A stretch of DNA of 64,000 bases from Stomorhina lunata. Lineage: Eukaryota; Arthropoda; Insecta; Diptera; Rhiniidae. The notes beneath the pieces are model-generated. The model saw nothing but the letters and a program-made list of their open reading frames with translations. It was not told the origin of the DNA and did no database searches. The position numbers and the translations under genes are program-made. Each line of letters starts with the position of its first letter. Within the stretch, counting starts at the first letter, position 1. The DNA is taken from assembly GCA_933228675.1 (NCBI GenBank), contig OW121743.1:17117384-17181383 (forward strand), read 5' to 3'. Shown piece after piece: positions 39,375 through 49,881 of this stretch.

Positions 39375-40656
39375 TTTTACATTTTAAATTATTTGTCAGA
39401 AGTTCCCTTATAGTAAAAGAATTTGAATTTAAGAATTTAAACTAAATGCCTCTAACCACCTAAAATTATGCAATAAAATTTTGTAGAAATAAATCTTAAA
39501 TCAAAGTAAAACTGCCTTAAGCTTGTAATTATTGTATTATAACCTAATTTAATTATACTATGAAATGGTCTACTATGTATTCCTAAAAAAAACGTTGTTT
39601 ATAATTTTTTATACGCCCTAAAGTATACTCTGATTTAGAAATAAGTTCCATTAATTGAATAATTGGGGTCTTTGTGGGATTTTGAGCTTAAAATAACGTT
39701 TTTTTTGTTTATTTCTGATTTTTATTTGAAAGTAATTTTTATATTATTTATGAGTTTTAATTAATGTTGAACTGAAAACAAATTTATTTTATAGAGTTTA
39801 ATTTATTTAAACCATTTTTTGGTTTTTGTGGCCTGGAGGTCAATGAGCCAGAAAGGTAAAAGTGAATAAAAAAAGGAAAATATAAAATTGTTTCTTATCT
39901 ATGAAAAAAGTTGTTTTATTACCTATAGACAATTTTCAAATCTTAACTTTTTTCTAGACTAGCTTCAACTTCAATTCATGTTTTTCTCTAGCTTTTACCT
40001 CAAGATGTATATTTCTTCTTTTTTGTGAGCCTAAAAGGCTGCTATATTCTAAATAATTAAAATGTTAGTAAACATGCTATCGACTTGGAAATATATTTTC
40101 AAAGTTATTAGTAAAAGCAAATGTTTTGAAATTTCTTAAGAAAAAAGCTTTAAAATTGCCCATAAAAATTTCAAGTTTTCAACAATTTGCTAACAAATTT
40201 CTATTGTTGCGTACAATATTTAATAGGAATTATATAAATAATAATAATCTATATCTTCACTTTTATATTTTATTTTCATTAAAATGAAAACATTTTTTTT
40301 ATAAGTAAAAATTTCAAACATTAAAATGTTAATATATTTTTTTAAATATGCAACAGCTTAAAACAATAGATTAAACAAACAAAACTAAAGCATACGCTGC
40401 AGTTTTTTAACAACTTAGGAACTACTGCATACTCTAGGGCGTTGCATAAAATAATAAAAAATTTACCATAAAATGAAAATAACAAAATGTGTAGAATAAA
40501 AATGCATAATAAATCTTAGAACCTCTAAATGAAAATCTTAATACAAATCCTAGCTTTAGAAATAAACGAATTTTTTGGTAAATATTATTCAAAAATATTA
40601 TTTAGTCTCTGCACTTGGAAAATCCATCTTTAAGAGGTGTGTTAAGTCAAGGCAAA
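39375..40656. other. AT-rich interval, no gene
   Basis: Contains stretches resembling 17200-17470 (TTTTAATTAATGTT followed by a TTTGTGG(T/C) block near 39830), perhaps another old dispersed repeat. No frame, RNA gene or terminus identified. Confidence 0.4.
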
Positions 40657-40731
40657 ATGAGCTCCGATGACAATGCAAAGGACACTTTTAAACAAGCTTT
40701 TACCGGCAAGAACATCAAAATAGTTAAAAAT
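40657..40731 (+). CDS. Candidate first coding exon, 25 codons, ending in a splice donor
   Basis: The ATG at 40657 has A at position -3 (GGCAAAATGAGC). The frame codes for a polar, lysine-rich start (MSSDDNAKDTFKQAF, then a GKNIKIVK block). It then meets AAAAAT|GTAAGTTTAG, a near-perfect donor, exactly after 25 codons (phase 0). Codons such as GGC, AAG, AAC and ATC stand out against the AT-rich flanks. I do not recognise the protein, and no acceptor-bounded partner exon in phase is visible in the window. Alternatives are a transposon relic or chance. The local composition and perfect donor are the reasons for calling it. Confidence 0.3.
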
Positions 40732-41580
40732 GTAAGTTTAGGTCAGCGTTAAGTGAAGTTGATCGAAATAGCCAAGATATTTAAGATATCAAAGGGCTTT
40801 TTGGACATTAGCTTAATGAATATTTAGAGATAAAAAAGCTCTGTTTAAAGTAAGAGCCACAAGAGCTGACTGTAAACTAAAAATAGGAATTATTTGATTA
40901 TTTAGAGCTGCTGTTAACTGACAATAAACTCTAGTTAAATTGATAGTCAGTCAAGTGGACTTAACTCGATCAACCGATTCCAAAGCATAAAAAAACCAAC
41001 AGACAACTTTCAAAAATACGACAGCCGTATTCTGGATATGCTTTTTGGGAACCTTTGATTTTAACAAAATTTTAACTAATAAAAATTTATTTTAACAAAA
41101 AAATACAAAGAAATATTAAATACTAAAACAGCTCTATTTAAAGTAATAAACATCTAAAATCCATAAAATAGTTTTGGAGTTATTGCAATTTTTCATCGAA
41201 AATTATATTCTTGACGATATGCCTAAGAGTATGCAGCAAAAAATTTTACTTTTAAATTAAGACATTGCAATGTAAGAGATGATTCATAATTTAAAGACAA
41301 AATAGATACAAAATAGTTGAGTTTGGTTTAAATATTAGAAAACTAACTTAATTTTTTACATATTAGAAAATGTTAAAATTTTCTGAGGTCAGTTTTAAAA
41401 CTGCTTTTTTAATTTTTTGCAAATTTTGTTCAAGAAATATAACAAATTGAGAATTCTCTTACCGGTGTTTTAAATCCATTAAAGAGGAGACTCAAACTCA
41501 AAAAAGTTGAAGTCAATATCTTGAACCATTTCGCCGTACCAGCAATTTTAACTCGTCTATTTTCGACAAAATATATTTTT
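40732..41580. other. Probable intron-like sequence, no feature
   Basis: AT-rich, includes AGTATGCAGC near 41229. No frame or repeat boundary was recognised before the 160-bp repeats. Confidence 0.45.
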
Positions 41581-42480
41581 TTCGTTCGTTCTTATATCTT
41601 AAAGCAATAAAAATATATATTTTCTATGTTGATGTACGACAACAGCCACATCAATATTTAATAGAAAAATATAGAAGTTATAGTCAATTAAAGGTGATCA
41701 CCAAATCACTATAAAAAGCTGGAAAGAAGCAATAATCCTAAATGTATGCTACACAATTTACTTAAAACCCTGTATCTAATATATCGATTATTCGTCTTGA
41801 ATACAAATTTTTTACATAAATGTTTAAGAAAGAAAAAAATTGAAATTCTGTCAATGATGATCCAGATCAATATCCAAAGCTGGAAAAAAATAATAATCCC
41901 AAAAGTATGCTACACGACTTTTACTTAAAACCCTCTATCGAATGCGGCATTATTCGTTTTGAACAGAAATAATTTACATCAATATTTGAGGCAAAACAAA
42001 AATTTAGATTAGGTCAAACAAAGACGGTCGACAGATCAATAGGCAAAGATGGAAAGAGCTATAAATCCCAAAAATATACTATACAACTTTACCTTAAAAG
42101 TCTTTATTAGTCGTTTTGAATAGAATTAGTTAAGATCAATACTTTAGAATAAAAAAATATTTAGATTAGGTCAAATAAAGACTGTCGACTGGTCAATATG
42201 CGAAGCTGGAAAAAAAATGATAGTCCCAAAAGTATGCTATACGACTTTTACTAAAAAGTCTTTATTACTAGTTTAGAATATAATTTATTTACATCTATAT
42301 TTTTGGATGAACAAAAATAAAGATTAGACCAGATTAAGACGTTCGAGAGATAGGCAAAGCTGAAAAGAGATTGTAATCCCAAAAGTATTCTATCCAACTT
42401 TTACTATAAGACCTCTATTTTATATGCTAAGATTATTCATTTCCAATAGAAATAATAATAGTTCTTTTCGAGTCGAAATA
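41581..42480 (+). repeat. Five diverged ~160-bp tandem repeats sharing a MITE-A motif
   Basis: AAGCTGGAAA-type landmarks at about 41716, 41878, 42045, 42205 and 42357 give periods of about 153-168 bp. Each is followed by AATCCCAAAAGTATGCTACA, then ACTTTTACTTAAAA, a CTCTAT or CTTTATT stretch, ATTCGTTTTGAATAGAA and a GGTCAAA-AAGACGGTCGA stretch. The phrase AAAGTATGCTACAC is the same as in the MITE-A arm. Copies are clearly diverged, so the array is old. No gene. Confidence 0.75.
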
Positions 42481-43076
42481 ATCGATTGAAAAAAGAGAAA
42501 TTTAAAAAAATAGTATACTTTTAGGAGCTTCCAAATAGTTTTGAGTATATGAAGTGAATAACATTTTTTACTAGTTTCCAGTAAGCAAAACTGGTACTTT
42601 AAGGGAAACTAGTTTTATCATAAACATCCAGCTTTGATAGACATTCATTTTGCTTAAACTTTTGCCAAACAAAATATTTCTGAACATCCCCAAAAATATG
42701 CTACATAATTTTGAATTCACTTTATTCCAACATTAATCCCAATTGGTCGCTTCATTTAAATGATTGAGGTTAAATTATTGTATTTTTAAGGAAAGATTAA
42801 AGAATTAGCTAAAGTTAACTATTTATCATAGTATACTTGAGGGGGTAAAATAATATAATAAACCCCAACTTTTTTCTATGAATATTATTTGGTGGTTTTG
42901 GCTTAGTCTTATACAAAATTTATGTATTTAATTAAATTAACTTTTAATTACATGATTATGAGTTGAAAAATTGTCTTTTTATCTTTTTAAGTTAATTTAT
43001 TTTAATAAAACTGAGGTATAAATATACTTTTAGGCTGATATTTGGAAGCAAATTTGATAGCTTGAAAATTTTTCAG
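42481..43076. other. No feature recognised
   Basis: AT-rich flank between the 160-bp repeats and a MITE-A copy. It contains another AAATATGCTACATAA (about 42703), a lone echo of the shared motif. Confidence 0.45.
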
Positions 43077-43438
43077 CTGGGGCCAAATTACCGCATTCGA
43101 TATCGATCGAAAACTCAGGGGCCAAATTACCGCATTCGATATCGATCGATTTCAGACTTTAAAGCGAATATTGTGAAGAATACTTTAGGGATGTACAAGG
43201 TTACTTCAATGCAAAAAGTTTATTGAAATTTGGTATCCATTTTGATTAGTTTTTAAAAATATATTTTATTCAATTAAAACTCTTTTACTATTGTTCATCT
43301 TTTGGCAAATTACTTCAAAAAAATATAGTAAATTGTGCATCTTTTAAATAATTTTGATTACCCTTAAAGTATGCTATTCAAATGTTTTGAAAATGTCTAA
43401 GATTTCAATCGATATCGAATGCCGTAATTTGGCCCCTG
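43077..43438 (+). mobile_element. MITE-A, best-preserved copy, left terminus duplicated
   Basis: The left end is CTGGGGCCAAATTACCGCAT with ATATCGATCGAAAACT. At 43116 the terminus repeats (CAGGGGCCAAATTACCGCAT). The right end CGATATCGAATGCCGTAATT plus TGGCCCCTG (43410-43438) is its exact inverted match over about 30 bp. Inside are a type-2 arm (CAGACTTTAAAGCGAATATT), the core, and the type-1 arm inverted (CCCTTAAAGTATGCTATTCA). CAGGGG ends recall hAT-type termini, but I found no clear 8-bp target duplication, so the superfamily is open. Confidence 0.85.
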
Positions 43439-44224
43439 ATTTCAAATTTTCAAGTTTACTTCTAAGTAATTATTTGAACTTAAGGGCTAAGATGTCAATA
43501 TAAACTTTTTGGATAAATATTGTAGTATGATTTAAGGGATATTTAGTTTATTTGGTTTATTTTGTTAAATTTATTTTTTCTTACATCTCTGCATCTTTTA
43601 GGCTGTTTAATTTACCAATCAATCTGTATATTTCTTAGAATGTTCTCGGGATTCCAGGAAAATTGACAAAGTTGGTTGTTTATCGATCGATTAGGCACGT
43701 GTCTTCATTTTCAAAAAGTTCTTAACGTCAGACAGTTTGATGTTGCAACAGAAATTAACTAAAGTGTTTTGTTCTATTTTCAAGTCAATCAATCAATCAA
43801 TGAAATCGACAAAGTCTAGATTCTTTTGAAAATTTAAATCGATATCTCTAAAAGCTCTAACATTTCAATGTTATTCGCTATCCCTCAATGTTATTCGCTT
43901 TTCAATGTTATTCGCTATCCCTTACTAAACTAACAACAAATTGTGTCTAAAAACTACACAACATCTGTCCCAATGACTCTTTGATATATGTATGTCACTA
44001 GGCTTGACAAATGATTGGTTTGTGAATTTATTGTAACATATTCAAAATAAATCTCTTCTTTATCCAATGACAGATTTGGCCAGCTCCATAGACTGGCGGA
44101 AGGACTAGCCTGTGGTTTGTCTGCTGTTGTAGTGCGAATAACAAAATGTGGTCAAAAGTATGCAGTTAGTAATCGTAATTTTTTGATGAACTAAAGGCAT
44201 TATTGCACAATGAGCAATTGTAAC
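43439..44224. other. AT-rich interval with a small TTCAATGTTATTCGC repeat
   Basis: TTTCAATGTTATTCGCTATC occurs at about 43863 and 43900, with CTCAATGTTATTCGC between them. AATCAATCAATCAATG lies near 43790. 44080-44140 is less AT-rich but has no frame. Single-copy-like up to the first degenerate units of the next array. Confidence 0.5.
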
Positions 44225-44600
44225 CAACTTTTCTATAGAAAAGTTGAGGATTGGAAGACATTTCTAAAGAAAAGTTGACAATAGGAAGACATTTCTAAAG
44301 AAAAAATGACGATAGGAAGACATTTCTATAGAACAGTTGACCGAGAGGAAGACACTTCTATAGAAAAGTTGACGATAGAAAGACACTTCTATAGAAAAGT
44401 GACGATAGGAGGACATTTCTAAAGAAAATTTGACAATAGGAAGAGATTTCTATAGAAATGTTGAACGAGACGAAACTTTTCTATAGAAAAGTTGACCGAG
44501 AGGAAGACATTTTCTATAGAAAAGTTGACCGAAAGGAAGACTTTTTCTATAGAAAAGTTGACCGAGAGGAAAAGTTGACCTAGAGGAAGACTTTTTCTAT
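44225..44600 (-). repeat. Transitional left edge of array H (G-type units)
   Basis: Units here read GACGATAGGAAGACATTTCT followed by the ATAGAAAAGTT core. This is the reverse complement of the array G consensus, at about 31 bp and degenerate. From about 44335 units with GACCGAGAGGAAGAC begin to appear among them, before the homogeneous 33-bp block. The edge therefore preserves the presumed ancestral form. Confidence 0.85.
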
Positions 44601-47600
44601 AGAAAAGTTGACCGAGAGGATGACTTTTTCTATAGAAAAGTTGACCGAGAGGAAGACTTTTTCTATAGAAAAGTTGACCGAGAGGAAGACTTTTTCTATA
44701 GAAAAGTTGACCGAGAGGAAGACTTTTTCTATAGAAAAGTTGACCGAGAGGAAGACTTTTTCTATAGAAAAGTTGACCGAGAGGAAGACTTTTTCTATAG
44801 AAAAGTTGACCGAGAGGAAGACTTTTTCTATAGAAAAGTTGACCGAGAGGAAGACTTTTTCTATAGAAAAGTTGACCGAGAGGAAGACTTTTTCTATAGA
44901 AAAGTTGACCGAGAGGAAGACTTTTTCTATAGAAAAGTTGACCGAGAGGAAGACTTTTTCTATAGAAAAGTTGACCGAGAGGAAGACTTTTTCTATAGAA
45001 AAGTTGACCGAGAGGAAGACTTTTTCTATAGAAAAGTTAAACCGAGAGGAAGACTTTTTCTATAGAAAAACTAAACCGAGATTAAGACTTTTTCTATAGG
45101 AAAGATGACCGAGAGGAAGACTTTTTCTATAGAAAAGTTGACCGAGACGAAGACTTTTTCTATAGAAAAGTTGACCGAGAGGAAGACTTTTTCTATAGAA
45201 AAGTAGACCGAGAGGAAGACTTTTTCTATAGAAAAGTTGACCGAGAGGAAGACATTTTCTATAGAAAAGTTGACCGAGAGGAAGACTTTTTCTATAGAAA
45301 AGTTGACCGAGAGGAAGACTTTTTCTATAGAAAAGTTGACCGAGAGGAAGACTTTTTCTATAGAAAAGTTGACCGAGAGGAAGACTTTTTCTATAGAAAA
45401 GTTGACCGAGAGGAAGACTTTTTCTATAGAAAAGTTGACCGAGAGGAAGACTTTTTCTATAGAAAAATTGACCGAGAGGAAGACTTTTTCTATAGAAAAG
45501 TTGACCGAGAGGAAGACTTTTTCTATAGAAAAGTTGACCGAGAGGAAGACTTTTTCTATAGAAAAGTTGACCGAGAAGAAGAGTTTTTCTATAGAAAAGT
45601 TGACCGAGAGGAAGACTTTTTCTATAGAAAAGTTGACCGAGAGGAAGACTTTTTCTATAGAAAAGTTGACCGAGAGGAAGACTTTTTCTATAGAAAAGTT
45701 GACGGAGAGGAAGACTTTTTCTATAGAAAAGTTGACGGAGAGGAAGACTTTTTCTATAGAAAAGTTGACGGAGAGGAAGACTTTTTCTATAGAAAAGTTG
45801 ACCGAGAGGAAGACTTTTTCTATAGAAAAGTTGACCGAGAGGAAGACTTTTTCTATAGAAAAGTTGACCGAGAGGAAGACTTTTTCTATAGAAAAGTTGA
45901 CCGAGAGGAAGACTTTTTCTATAGAAAAGTTGACCGAGAGGAAGACTTTTTCTATAGAAAAGTTGACCGAGAGGAAGACTTTTTCTATAGAAAAGTTGAC
46001 CGAGAGGAAGACTTTTTCTATAGAAAAGTTGACTGAGAGGAAGACTTTTTCTATAGAAAAGTTGACCGAGAGGAAGACTTTTTCTATAGAAAAGTTGACC
46101 GAGAGGAAGACTTTTTCTATAGAAAAGTTGACCGAGAGGAAGACTTTTTCTTTAGAAAAGTTGACCGAGAGAAAGACTTTTTCTATAGAAAAGTTGACCG
46201 AGAGGAAGACTTTTTCTATAGAAAAGTTGACCGAGAGGAAGACTTTTTCTATAGAAAAGTTGACCGAGAGGAACCACTTTTTCTATAGAAAAGTTGACCG
46301 GGAGGAACCACTTTTTCTATAGAAAAGTTGACCGGGAGGAAGACTTTTTCTATAGAAAAGTTGACCGAGAGGAAGACATTTTCTATAGAAAAGTTGACCG
46401 AGAGGAACCACTTTTTCTATAGAAAAGTTGACCGAGAGGAAGACTTTTTCTATAGCAAAGTTGACCGAAAGGAAGACTTTTTCTATAGAAAAGTTGACCG
46501 AGAGGAAGACTTTTTCTATAGCAAAGTTGACCGAAAGGAAGACTTTTTCTATAGAAAAGTTGACTGAGAGGAAGACTTTTTCTATAGAAAAGTTGACCGA
46601 GAGGAAGACTTTTTCTATAGAAAAGTTGACCGAGAGGAAGACTTTTTCTATAGAAAAGTTGACCGAGAGGAAGACTTTTTCTATAGAAAAGTTGACCGAG
46701 AGGAAGACTTTTTCTATAGAAAAGTTGACCGAGAGGAAGACTTTTTCTATAGAAAAGTTGACCGAGAGGAAGACTTTTTCTATAGAAAAGTTGACCGAGA
46801 GGAAGACTTTTTCTATAGAAAAGTTGACCGAGAGGAAGACTTTTTCTATAGAAAAGTTGACCGAGAGGAAGACTTTTTCTATAGAAAAGTTGACCGAGAG
46901 GAAGACTTTTTCTATAGAAAAGTTGACCGAGAGGAAGACTTTTTCTATAGCAACGTTGACCGAAAGGAAGACTTTTTCTATAGAAAAGTTGACTGAGAGG
47001 AAGACTTTTTCTATAGAAAAGTTGACCGAGAGGAAGACTTTTTCTATAGAAAAGTTGACCGAGAGAAAGACTTTTTCTATAGAAAAGTTGACCGAGAGGA
47101 AAACTTTTTCTATAGAAAAGTTGACCGAGAGGAAGACTTTTTCTATAGAAAAGTTGACCGAGAGGAAGACTTTTTCTATAGAAAAGTTGACGGAGAGGAA
47201 CCACTTTTTCTATAGAAAAGTTGACCGGGAGGAAGACTTTTTCTATAGAAAAGTTGACCGAGAGGAAGACATTTTCTATAGAAAAGTTGACCGAGAGGAA
47301 CCACTTTTTCTATAGAAAAGTTGACCGAGAGGAAGACTTTTTCTATAGCAAAGTTGACCGAAAGGAAGACTTTTTCTATAGAAAAGTTGACCGAGAGGAA
47401 GACTTTTTCTATAGCAACGTTGACCGAAAGGAAGACTTTTTCTATAGAAAAGTTGACTGAGAGGAACCACTTTTTCTGTAGAAAAGTTGACCGAGAGGAA
47501 GACTTTTTCTATAGCAAAGTTGACCGAAAGGAAGACTTTTTCTATAGAAAAGATGACCGAGAGGAAGACTTTTTCTATAGAAAAGTTGACCGAGAGGAAG

Positions 47601-48620
47601 ACTTTTTCTATAGAAAAGTTAACCGAGAGGAAGACTTTTTCTATAGAAAAGTTAACCGAGAGGAAGACTTTTTCTATAGAAAAGTTGACCGAGAGGAAGA
47701 TTTTTTGTATAGAAAAGTTGACCGAGAGGAAGACTTTTTCTATAGAAAAGTTGACTGAGAGGAAGACTTTTTCTATAGAAAAGTTGACCGAGAGGAAGAC
47801 TTTTTCTATAGAAAAGTTGACCGAGAGGAAGACTTTTTCTATAGAAAAGTTGACCGAGAGGAAGACTTTTTCTATAGAAAAGTTGACCGAGAGGAATACT
47901 TTTTCTATAGAAAAATTGACCGAGAGGAAGACTTTTTCTATAGAAAAGTTGACCGAGAGGAAGACTTTTTCTATAGAAAAGTTGACCGAGAGGAAGACTT
48001 TTTCTATAGAAAAGTTGACCGAGAGGAAGACTTTTTCTATAGAGAAGTTGACCGAGAGGAAGACTTTTTCTATAGAAAAGTTGACCGAGAGGAAGACTTT
48101 TTCTATAGAAAAGTTGACCGAGAGGAAGAGTTTTTCGATAGAAAAGTTGACCGAGAGGAAGACTTTTTCTATAGAAAAGTTAAACCGAGAGGAAGACTTT
48201 TTCTATAGAAAAGTTAAACCGAGAGGAAGACTTTTTCTATAGAAAAGTTGACTGAGAGGAAGACTTTTTCTATAGAAAAGTTAACCGAGAGGAAGACGTT
48301 TTCTATAGAAAAGTTGACCGAGAGGAAGACATTTTCTATAGAAAAGTTGACCGAGAGGAACCACTTTTTCTATAGAAAAGTTGACCGAGAGGAAGATTTT
48401 TTCTATAGAAAAGTTGACCGAGAGGAAGACTTTTTTTTATAGAAAAGTTGACTGAGAGGAAGACTTTTTCTATAGAAAAGTTGACCGAGAGGAAGACTTT
48501 TTCTATAGAGAAGTTGACCGAGAGGAAGACTTTTTCTATAGAGAAGTTGACCGAGAGGAAGACTTTTTCTATAGAGAAGTTGACCGAGAATAAGACTTTT
48601 TTTATAGAGAAGTTGACCGA
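44601..48620 (-). repeat. Tandem array H, 33-bp unit GACCGAGAGGAAGAC plus CTATAG core
   Basis: About 120 units of 33 bp: GACCGAGAGGAAGAC, then TTTTTCTATAGAAAAGTT (representative 44660-44692). Long homogeneous runs are broken by linked variants (AACCAC, CCGGGAGG, GCAAAGTTGACCGAAAGG). These recur as a block near 46265-46560 and again about 893 bp later near 47165-47460. The unit is 11 codons long, so plus-strand frames of up to 361 codons (45237-46322, peptide TERKTFSIEKL repeated) and a minus frame of 273 codons exist. I treat them as by-products; see the finding on synonymous bias. Every unit carries GAGAG. Confidence 0.96.
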
Positions 48621-48875
48621 GAATAAGACTTTTTCTATAGAAAAGGACTTTTTCTCTAGAAAAAGTGGACGATAGGAAGACTTTTTCTCTAGAAAAAGTG
48701 GACGATAGGAAGGCTTTTGTATAGAAAAAGTGGACGATAGGAAGACATTTTCTCTAGAAATAGTAGACGATAGGAAGGCTTTTGTATAGAAAAAGTGGAC
48801 GATAGGAAGACTTTTTCTACAGACTTTTTCTATAGGAAGACTTTTTCTATAGATGATAGAAAGACTAGAAAAAGT
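48621..48875 (-). repeat. Transitional right edge of array H
   Basis: Irregular units with TTTTTCTCTAGAAAAAGTGG and ACGATAGGAAGAC or ACGATAGGAAGGC, spacing about 31-36 bp. They mix the H core with the GACGATAGGA spacer of arrays G and I. Confidence 0.85.
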
Positions 48876-49881
48876 TGACGATAGGCAGATATTTCTATAG
48901 AAAAGTTGACGATAGGATTACATTTCTATTGAAAAGTTGACGATTGGATTACTTTTCTATAGAAAAGTTGACGATAGGATTACATTTCTATAGAAAAGTT
49001 GACGATAGAATTACATTTCTATAGAAAAGTTGACGATAGGATTACATTTGTATAGAAAAGTTGACCATATGATTACATTTCTATAGAAAAGTTGATAGTA
49101 GGATTACATTTCTATAGAAAAGTTGCCGATAGGATTACATTTCTATAGAATATTTGATGATAGGATTGCATTTCTATAGAAAAGTTGACGATAGGATTAC
49201 ATTTCTATAGAAAAGTTGACGATGGGATTACATTTTAATAAAAAAATTGACGATAGGATTACATTTCTATAGAAAAGTTGACGATAGGATAACATTTCTA
49301 TAGATAAGTTGACGATAGGATTACATTTATATAGAAACGTTGACGATAGGATTACATTTCTATAGAAAAATTGAAGATAGGATTACATTTCTATAGAAAA
49401 GTTGACGATATGATTACATTTCTATAGAAAAGTTGACGATAGGATTACATTTCTATAGAAAAGTTGACGATAGGATTACATTTCTATAGAAATGTTGACG
49501 ATAGGATTACATTTCTATAGAAAAGATGACGATAGGTTTACATTTCTATAGAAAAGTTGACAATAGGATTACATTTCTATAGAAAAGTTGACGATAGGTT
49601 TACATTTCTATAGAAAAGTTGATGATAGGATTACATTTCTATAGAAAAGTTGACGATAGGTTTACATTTCTATAGAAAAGTTGACGATAGGATTACATTT
49701 CTATAGAAAAGTTGACGATATGCTTACATTTCTATAGAAAAGTTGACGATAGGATTACATTTCTTTAGAAAAGATGACGATAGCATTACATTTCTATAAA
49801 AAAGTTGACGATAGGATTACATTTCTATAGATAAGTTGACTATAGGGTTACATTTTTATAGAAAAGTTGACGATAGGATGA
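48876..49881 (-). repeat. Tandem array I, 31-bp unit GACGATAGGATTACATTTC plus core
   Basis: About 32 units of 31 bp: GTTGACGATAGGATTACA, then TTTCTATAGAAAA (representative 49150-49210). Its reverse complement differs from the array G consensus mainly at two or three positions (GTAATCCTATCGTC against GTCTTCCTATCGTC). Scattered point variants occur throughout. It ends in AAAAGTTGAGGTCAGGAAGG. Confidence 0.95.

Noticed and set aside
43077..43438. Firm assignment of MITE-A to the hAT superfamily
   Set aside because: CAGGGG ends are suggestive, but I could not find 8-bp target duplications at the copies with both ends.
45237..46322. 361-codon frame of TERKTFSIEKL repeats, and related frames through 48675, as a structural protein gene
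   Set aside because: The 33-bp unit preserves frame on both strands, frames are broken by indels between blocks, and there is no promoter, signal or unique domain. The possible silent bias is reported as a finding only.
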